Under the pieces are notes generated by a model. It saw nothing but the letters and a program-made list of their open reading frames with translations, made no database searches and was not told the DNA's origin. Source: Fragilariopsis cylindrus CCMP1102 (taxonomy: Eukaryota; Bacillariophyta; Bacillariophyceae; Bacillariales; Bacillariaceae). From it: a stretch of 64,000 bases of DNA. Location: contig FMBT01000430.1 in NCBI GenBank assembly GCA_900095095.1, positions 50,572 through 114,571 of the forward strand. The letters are read 5' to 3'. Below, piece after piece: positions 57,207 through 64,000 of the stretch. The position numbers and the translations under genes are program-made. Numbering within the stretch: the first letter of the stretch is position 1; every line of letters begins with the position of its first letter.

Positions 57207-58268
57207 ATGATGAAGAAGAACACTAATAATAGTGAACCTAAGGATGTCACTGTCCCTACCCTTCCTGAACAACTTCAGCTACGTGGACTTGATAGTGTTG
57301 TGTGTGTGTTTCAACTGATAATCCAATGATGTTTTCTTGCAGGAAAAGGGAGCCTCAGGTTTAGACAGCACAGTCTCCACATAGTCTGCAACAAATTGAA
57401 ATGAAGCCTCCCTTCAAATCTGCAATTCCTGTAGATTAAAAGTATCTTTTGGAAATCTTGATTATTTGCACCAATGATTGAGAAGGCAAAAAGAACTCGA
57501 TAATTATTTGACTGTTATCACTAGCCACAAAGTACAGAGGCAAGTCCTTGCTAACAACTTTGATGTGCAAGCAAACAAGACACCATCTTGCGTTGTCGGT
57601 AACTGTTATCATGAGTCCCCTGCTGCCGCCCTTAACCTTCCTGCTGCTGATGCTAAACCGGTTGCTATTGTTACTGAAGCAGCCGGTCCTGAAGCATCTT
57701 CTCCTACTGCTTCTAATTCCACAGCACAGTATCTTCTCCTACTGCTTCTAATTCCACAGCACAAGCTGTTGGTGTTGGAGTTGTTGGAGTTAAAAGCTGA
57801 TGGTGCAGTCTCTGGTCCTCCCGGCAACAGGCTTCTCTCTGCTCACTTTCTGTCATTAGTTGCATACCTGTGTTGTTGGACTTTATGTTGGTGAATTGGT
57901 CAAGGATGAGTTGAGCAAGACAACTGTTGCCAATCCTGAATCTGATTGTGAATTTACCACTGCAACCCCAGCTACTACTGAACCTGAATCCGGAACCTGA
58001 TGCTAATTCTTCTTCAGGTTCTAATTCTGATTCTGATCCTTGTTCTGATCCTTGTTCTGATCCTTGTTCTGATCCTTATTCTGATCCTTATTCTGATCTT
58101 TGTTCTGCTCCTCCTTATTCTGGTTCTGGTTCTGGTTCTGGTTCTGATTTTGATTCCATCATTGATGTTGCCATTGAAGAAGCCTCTTATTCTAACCGCA
58201 AGCGCAGAGCTATCATCGGTCCTTTCACCCACAAGTTGCGCAGCCAAGGGAAAAAAACAATAGGATAG
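57207..58268 (+). pseudogene. Decayed unclassified coding sequence
   Basis: Successive plus-strand pieces in changing frames look coding: MMKKNTNNSEPKDVTVPTLP (57207), EKGASGLDS near 57343-57365, RQKELDNYLTVITSHKVQRQ (57484 on) with an Ala/Leu-rich middle, then SSGSNSDSDPCSDPCSDPCS and NRKRRAIIGPFTHKLRSQG to 58268. A TTGCAG before GAAAAGGGAGCC could be a relic acceptor. No family recognised. It lies beside satellite arrays, so a mobile-element origin is possible. Confidence 0.35.
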
Positions 58269-58379
58269 TGATGATACTGATAATTTACTTGCTATAATAG
58301 ATAGTAAATTTACAGTCATCACCACCCTTTCCATCCTTTCCACCCAATCTATATCTTCAATGTACTGTGCAGCTGCATA

Positions 58380-58720
58380 TTTGGTGGTAGTTATGCACCC
58401 CCCTTCCTACTCAACTAGATACAGCTTCTATACTGTGAATCTATACTATGAATCTACTCCACTACTATTTTGTTGGTGGAATTAGATGATAATGTTTCAT
58501 GTGTTGTTGGAGCGGTTTAATGGCCTGATGCTTCATAGGGGAGGTGATTGCATATTGTTTTCAAATTTTTATGAATAACTGGTTATTTTGTGTGCACCTT
58601 TTTGTAGGTAGTTGCGCACCCTCTTCCTACTCAACTGCACAAATTATATAGTATAAATTTACCTCACTACTGGTATGTTGGTGCAATTAGATGATGATGT
58701 TTCTTGTTATAATAAATAAT
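58380..58720 (+). repeat. Old copies of the 247-bp family
   Basis: CTTCCTACTCAACT words at about 58404 and 58625, the second followed by GTTGGTGCAATTAGATGATG, match the younger array at 60.6-61.4 kb. Confidence 0.6.
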
Positions 58721-58789
58721 AAAGTTGAATTTTCCCCTATAAAACTTTCTTCACCACCCTATCTTATCCACTGTGTCTATATCCTCAGC

Positions 58790-59573
58790 ATTTCACATAT
58801 GAAAGTTGTACATGTATTTTATAAACCGTTCTTGTTGCACTTGTTCCCATTACACTCACCTTACAATTTTTTTATATAGTGTGAACAATGAAAGTTGGAA
58901 GGTATGTACTGTGGCTGAGTCCAGTGATTTGTGTTTGGTTGGTCAGCTGCAGTAGTCACAACAGTCAAGTTTTACCATGTAATTTTTGTGTGAAAATTGT
59001 ACAGCAGGTATTTTATAAGCTGATCTTGTTGCACTTGTTCTGGAAACATCCACCTTATCAATATTTCATATATATATATTATCAACAATGCAAGCTGAAA
59101 GTTATGTACTGTGGCTAAGTAAACAGCTGTTAAGTGATTTATGTCTGGTTGGTCAGCAGTAGTAGTCACAACAGTCAAGTTTTACCAGTTAATATTACCT
59201 TTGAAAATTGAACATCAGATATTTCATAAACTATTATTGTTCCACTTATTCCCAATACACTCACCTTACCAATATTTTATGTAGTGTTAATAATGCAAGT
59301 TGAAAGGTAACTACTGTGGTTGAGTCCAGTTTTTAATGCTTGGTTGGTCAGCTACAGTATATCAGTAGTCACATCAGTCAAGTTTTACAACGTAATTTTT
59401 GGGTGGAAATTGTACAGCAGGAATTTATAAGCTAATCTTTTTGAACTTGTTCTGGATACATCCACCCTATCAATATTTCATACATACTATCAAAAATGCA
59501 AGTTGAAAGGTATATATACTGTGGCTGAGTTAAGTGATTTATGTTTGGTTGGTCAGCTGCAGTAGTCACAAAA
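58790..59573 (+). repeat. About 200-bp tandem array (four copies)
   Basis: Copies carry TTGGTTGGTCAGC...AGTAGTCACA at about 58940, 59145, 59345 and 59548, together with TGTTGCACTTGTTC and CAAGTTGAAAGGTA words. The last copy is cut by the 983-bp element. Confidence 0.8.
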
Positions 59574-60556
59574 GGCGCGTTCCGGCTCAACGCTGCATTT
59601 CATATGCTTACGGGACTCAATGCGCGATACCTCGCGACAAGGAAAATTCTTAAAATTATTAAGTATTGAAAAAGAAAATTATCCCATGATCATAACAATG
59701 GGAATGTATTGAAACAAACCTCCATGGATAACGATCTATATAACATACGCTTGTAAGAGAAAATATAGATACTTGTACTGTTAAGAGAGGAAAAAAGTTT
59801 GGGTGTGATTTGGTCATCTTGGAAAAATTCTATAGGGTCGTATATGACTGGAAGGCAGATTTTGAATCGCCACAAGAGGTGCATAAGAGAGGAGGATTAA
59901 AAATCAAATAATACATTAATAGATAAACTGATAATACAGAAGTCTCTATTAGTGTTATATTAGTTAATGCGATAATTTTTATCTGTATTGTTACATTAAG
60001 AGAGGCCCCATTATCACCGGGTATGTAGGACGTGATTTTTTCGAATATACGAAAATCATGTGTCTCTTGTTACAAGAGATTTTAAGTAGTCAAATTCAAC
60101 CATATTCAACCGTAATTTTTCGTCTTTGTTAAGAGTACATATATCTATATTTCGTCTTATAAGTATGTTTTGAACAGATCGATATCCATGGAGGTTCGAT
60201 TCAATACATTCCCATTTTCATGTTGATATAAAGGAATTTTCCACTTATTACTGCATAGGTGCGCGATAAATAATACTTTTCAACTTTGACGACGTACGTA
60301 ATCTTTTGTGAATTGTATCTGTACGGTGGTACATAAACCACACAATACTACCTAGCCCACACATTAAATTGGAATACGTATATTTGTGTAGAATAGGTCT
60401 TGTAGAAGGTTTGAGGAGCAACCATACTGAAACAATTCCTAGAAAAAAATGGTACTTCACTGCATAGCGCCTGTTGTAGGAATAAAACGGTCTGTGCGCG
60501 GACGGGATTTTGTAACACACTTGGCTGTCCCGAGCAGCGTTGAGCCGGAACATGCC
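59574..60556. mobile_element. 983-bp inverted-repeat (foldback/MITE-like) element
   Basis: The left end GGCGCGTTCCGGCTCAACGC is matched by the inverse right end (on the other strand GGCATGTTCCGGCTCAACGC), 22 bp with two mismatches. AAAA flanks both sides (59570-59573 and 60557-60560). The insertion splits a copy of the about 200-bp repeat, whose other copies show the uninterrupted site CACAACAGTCAAG. A second, inner inverted repeat (GGGAATGTATTGAA...CCTCCATGGATA at about 59698-59810 against 60105-60222) gives foldback potential. A 105-codon minus-strand frame inside (60248-60565) has no recognised domain. Confidence 0.85.
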
Positions 60557-60610
60557 AAAAGTCAAATTCTACTGGTTAATTATATAAACAAACATTATTG
60601 GAGGTTGCTG

Positions 60611-61360
60611 CGCACCATGTTTCTACTCAACTATACACCTTCTGGAGTATGAATCTGCACCACAATTGTTTTGTTTGCACAATTATATGATAATATTTCA
60701 CGTGTAGAAGATTTTTGCAGGAATGATGCTTCATTGGGTTTGTGATTACGCTCCCCATGTGTAGGTAGGTGAACAAGGGGGGGGGGGGGGGGTAAGTTAT
60801 GCGCACAGTATCACAAATAGTGTGCGCACCATGTTTCTACTCAACTACACAAATTCTGGAGTATGAATCTACACCACAATTGTTTTGTTGGTGCAATTAT
60901 ATGATGATGTTTCACCTGTTGTGAAGAGTTTTGCAGGATTGATAATACATAGGGTAGGTGGTTACACGCACCATGTTTATGTAGGCTAACAAGTGGATAA
61001 GTATGGCTTTCCGTGTGTAGGAAGGTGAACAAGTGGGGGTAAGTTATGCGCACAGTATCACAAGTAGTGTGCGCACCATGTTTCTACTCAACTACACAAA
61101 TTCTGGAGTATGAATCTACACCACAATTGTTTTGTTGGTGCAATTATATGATGATGTTTCACCTGTTGTGAAGAGTTTTGCAGGATTGATAGTACATAGG
61201 GTAGGTGGTTACACGCACCATGTTTATGTAGGCTAACAAGCGGATAAGTATGGCTTTCCGTGTGTAGGAAGGTGAACAAGTGGGGGTAAGTTATGCGCAC
61301 AGTATCACAAGTAGTGTGCGCACCATGTTTCTACTCAACTACACAAATTCTGGAGTATGA
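60611..61360 (+). repeat. 247-bp tandem array
   Basis: CGCACCATGTTTCTACTCAA begins units at 60611, 60825, 61072 and 61319. Units 2 and 3 are 247 bp and nearly identical; unit 1 is shorter and diverged; the last is partial. The 70-codon minus-strand frame repeated in units 2 and 3 is a copy effect with no known homologue. Confidence 0.9.
60777..60792 (+). repeat. Poly-G tract (G16), expanded within a repeat copy
   Basis: Unit 1 of the 247-bp array has GAACAAG then 16 G before TAAGTTATGCGC; units 2 and 3 have GAACAAGTGGGGGTAAGTTA (five G) at the same place. Confidence 0.9.
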
Positions 61361-62900
61361 ATCTACACCTTCTCCAATTGGTAGTGCTACTGAATTTAGT
61401 GTAATTTCTGACTTAACACAAGGATAAATATTCCACCAGATAAAATATTGCCTCTGTTAAATAGGAATCCTGTAGGTTATCTTCTTTTTTCCTGTAGTTA
61501 GAGTACAATACAATGTACATAGAATGTATGTGTCTATCACAGATATTCCCATTATCATTCTTTATTTCAAACAAAAACACAGGATGGCTTAGCTTAGGGG
61601 ATGGATGGATTTGGTGATGGCTTAGGCAGGGATTTAACAGGATTCCTGTTATAGCGCCACTTTTGGGGGTCCTGTTTTAAAATGGGGTAATAACCACACC
61701 TCTATGCCACTGGGTGGATCCTCATCTCCATTATTCCCCTCACATTAATGATCAATTCATCGATTGGATTGGTTGTTGTTTGACATTGTTGTTTGAATGC
61801 AAGTACAGGTATGTTTGATCCACCGCGCAAATGCGTGAAATAGTTATCATTTATTAGTTTCTAAACATGATGTGTGTTTTTATTCAAGCAGTATCACCGA
61901 GAAGAGATAGGAATTCTGGCATACCCACCTAGTTATTATTTTGACATAATAGCTCATTAGAATGACGAAATTATTTATCTGAATTGCCTGTAGAGCTTGT
62001 GTAAAGAGATATGTCTATGCTCACTTGATAGCTTGTGCTTTGAGTTATCAAAATGTCATGATTCCACGAGTCACTAGCTACTCAGGACTGGACCATGTCA
62101 ATAAATAATGTGCAATTTGTGTGTGTGTGTGTGTGTGTGTGTGATAGAGAGAGAGAGAGAGAGATGCCAAGAGACTGATGGGACTGCTCCATCTAATATG
62201 TCAACAGTAATTCAATAGCTTAACTATTCAAAAAAACACTCATTAGGTGTATTTATACTATGTTTTGAAAAGTTAATTTTATACTAACAGTAACAGTACT
62301 ACTACTTGTATGTTCAGTGGGTAGGATTTCATAGTACATGTAAGACTTATTGAGTCACGCGCTCAACAGACGAGTCGAGTCTTGGACTTAGTTATGACGT
62401 CACGTGTAGAATGACTGACGCACTTGTACTCACTCACTCACACTTTACATATGCCCAACAATCTCATTTTACTTTTTGGACCTTTGTGTCGTGCTTTATT
62501 AATTTGCGAATTGTAAAAAATTGTATGATAATGCATGACGAAGTGATCATTCATTCTTCTTTTGATCACCAGGTCGGCATTGTATTGTTGTGATGATGGC
62601 TGATGTTGAGCTGGTCGACATCCACGAGTAAAATTATAATTACGTCATACGGTATATAATAATGATGATAATACTGTAAGCTACAGTATTAAAAAGGCGA
62701 AGTTTAGCACGATTGATTGATTCATTCGATTGTTCGATTTGAGTAGACGTGAACAAGATAGATACATAGAAAGCGCGGTTCACATCACCTACAGTAGCCT
62801 ATGAATAGCTACTGAAGAAATAGTGGGTATGCCGTCTCCAGTCTCATAAAATACAAAAGTTGTATTATCTAAATCACAAAAATAACCATCCCTACTAAAT
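61361..62900. other. Intergenic DNA with (GT)n(GA)n microsatellite
   Basis: The microsatellite is at about 62117-62164. No gene supported. The last 200 bp should hold the promoter of the fasciclin gene. Confidence 0.5.
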
Positions 62901-64000
62901 ATGAAATTCTCATCCTCACCTACTCTCGCCGTTGTTGCCTTAATTGGTACAGTAGCACAAGTCCAAGCGCAACAAGCAGTTCGTCCAGAAAAAGATATTC
63001 CTACAACAGCAATTGATAATGGTTCATTTACAACATTAGTTGCAGCATTAGGTGCAGCTGATCTTGTTGGTCCATTAAGTGATCCAAATGGTCCATTCAC
63101 TGTATTCGCTCCAACTGATGAAGCATTTGATGCATTACCTAATGGTTTAGTAGAATGTTTACTTCTTGATGACAATAAGGATGCATTATCAGCTATTTTA
63201 ACATACCACGTCGTTAGTGGTCAAGTGTTATCAACTGATCTAATGGATGGTATGGTTGTACCAACATTTTTAGATGAACAGAATGTTATTGTTGATATTA
63301 GTAATATTGGTGTCATTAAGATTAATGATTCCACTGTTGTCGCAGCGGATGTACTTGCTACGAATGGTGTTATACATGTAATTGATGAAGTATTAGTTCC
63401 ACCATCTATTGATGTTACTGCATTCCTTGAAACATGTGCTACTGCTACAGCTTTAGTTGATATTCCATCTACTGCCGTTGGTGCTGGTATATTTAATACA
63501 TTAGTTGCAGCATTAGATGCTGTTGATTTAGTGGATGCATTAACAGCACCGAATGGTCCATATACTGTATTTGCACCTACCGATGATGCATTTGATGCAT
63601 TACCCTCTGGTCTTGTTACATGCCTATTAAAAGAAAATAATAATGATGTATTATCAGCTATCTTAACGTACCACGTCGTAAGTGGTCAGGTGTTATCAAC
63701 TCAATTAATGAATGGTATGTGGTACCAACATATTTAGATGGACAAAATGTTATCGTTGAAATTAATAGGAGTGTTGGTAGTGATGATGATATTAAAATTA
63801 ATAATTCTAATGTTATTCTTGCTGATGTTGCTGCAAGTAATGGTGTTATACATGTAATTGATGCAGTATTAGTACCACCATCCATTGATGTTATTGCATT
63901 CTTGAAAGTTCTTCTTGTGATGATGATATAATACTGGTGGTGGTGTTGGTAACAATAATGATGTATGTACTTATTTAGGTGAATCACGATTAGTTGGACA
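62901..64000 (+). CDS. Secreted fasciclin (FAS1) repeat protein, second repeat frameshifted, 3' end outside window
   Basis: Extracellular adhesion/matrix-type protein. A signal peptide (MKFSSSPTLAVVALIGTVAQ) is followed by FAS1 repeat 1 (about residues 32-170) with FTVFAPTDEAFDALP (H1), ILTYHVVSGQVLSTDLMDG and NGVIHVIDEVLVPPS (H2). Repeat 2 repeats these: YTVFAPTDDAFDALPSGL and ILTYHVVSGQVLSTQLMNG. The main frame stops at 63737. Comparison with repeat 1 shows one base missing near 63718 (GGTATGT where repeat 1 has GGTATGGTTGTA). The next frame then runs VPTYLDGQNVIVEI to NGVIHVIDAVLVPPS. Two more one-base losses follow near 63905 and 63925, after which NTGGGVGNNNDVCTYLGES continues to the window end. 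Either a decaying gene or local sequence errors. Confidence 0.8.

Noticed and set aside
60841-61300. Two identical 70-codon ORFs
   Set aside because: Identical only because the 247-bp units are identical; the diverged unit does not keep the frame.
1-64000. tRNA, rRNA or snRNA genes
   Set aside because: Looked for GTTCGAATC-type arms and other hallmarks; no cloverleaf-compatible stretch found by eye. A tRNAscan run would be decisive.

Overview
This is a nuclear window from a eukaryote with a complex plastid, most probably a pennate diatom. The evidence is a triose-phosphate/phosphate translocator whose first exon encodes a signal peptide ending in an ASAF-like motif (SSSAF), a DUF6824 domain, a PF11316-like putative rhamnosyl transferase, a Ser/Pro/Thr-repeat protein with ShK-like cysteine domains, and short GT-AG introns in AT-rich DNA. 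Species cannot be named from sequence alone.

Layout. 0-5.7 kb: 3' part of an ER protein disulfide isomerase, a plastid sugar-phosphate translocator (minus) and a small protein (plus), all with introns rebuilt here. 5.7-13.7 kb: a repeat island with two tandem arrays, large inverted repeats, CACTA-like ends, a basic orphan ORF and the C-terminal remnant of a PIF1/Helitron-type helicase. 13.7-40.3 kb: the gene-dense core, holding an amino-acid transporter, a Methyltransf_32-type methyltransferase, a MYND protein, an ankyrin-family-like protein, a rhamnosyl transferase, an Asp-rich membrane protein, a sulfatase, a small secreted protein, a W-repeat membrane protein and a two-exon sulfotransferase. 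40.3-47.5 kb: pentanucleotide satellites, decayed fragments of an ionotropic glutamate receptor-like channel and of a ShK-like gene, then the main ShK/Pro-Ser-Thr gene. 47.5-62.9 kb: gene-poor, with several satellite arrays, a two-exon four-TM protein, a multiply frameshifted CRAL-TRIO/DUF6824 pseudogene and a 983-bp inverted-repeat element. 62.9 kb to the end: a fasciclin (FAS1) protein whose second repeat is broken by frameshifts and which runs off the window.

Functional links are weak, as usual for a eukaryote. The one suggestive grouping is a putative rhamnosyl transferase, a sulfatase and a sulfotransferase within 17 kb, enzymes that could act on the same sulfated extracellular glycans. 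Most novelty lies in the repeats. The two arrays at 6.7-8.1 and 11.2-11.7 kb lie on opposite strands and encode recognisably the same peptide. An octo-repeat W/AA/LG/W protein starts with an exon consisting of the ATG alone. There are Stowaway-like, CACTA-like and foldback elements, and long G/C homopolymers, one of which is clearly an expansion inside a repeat copy.
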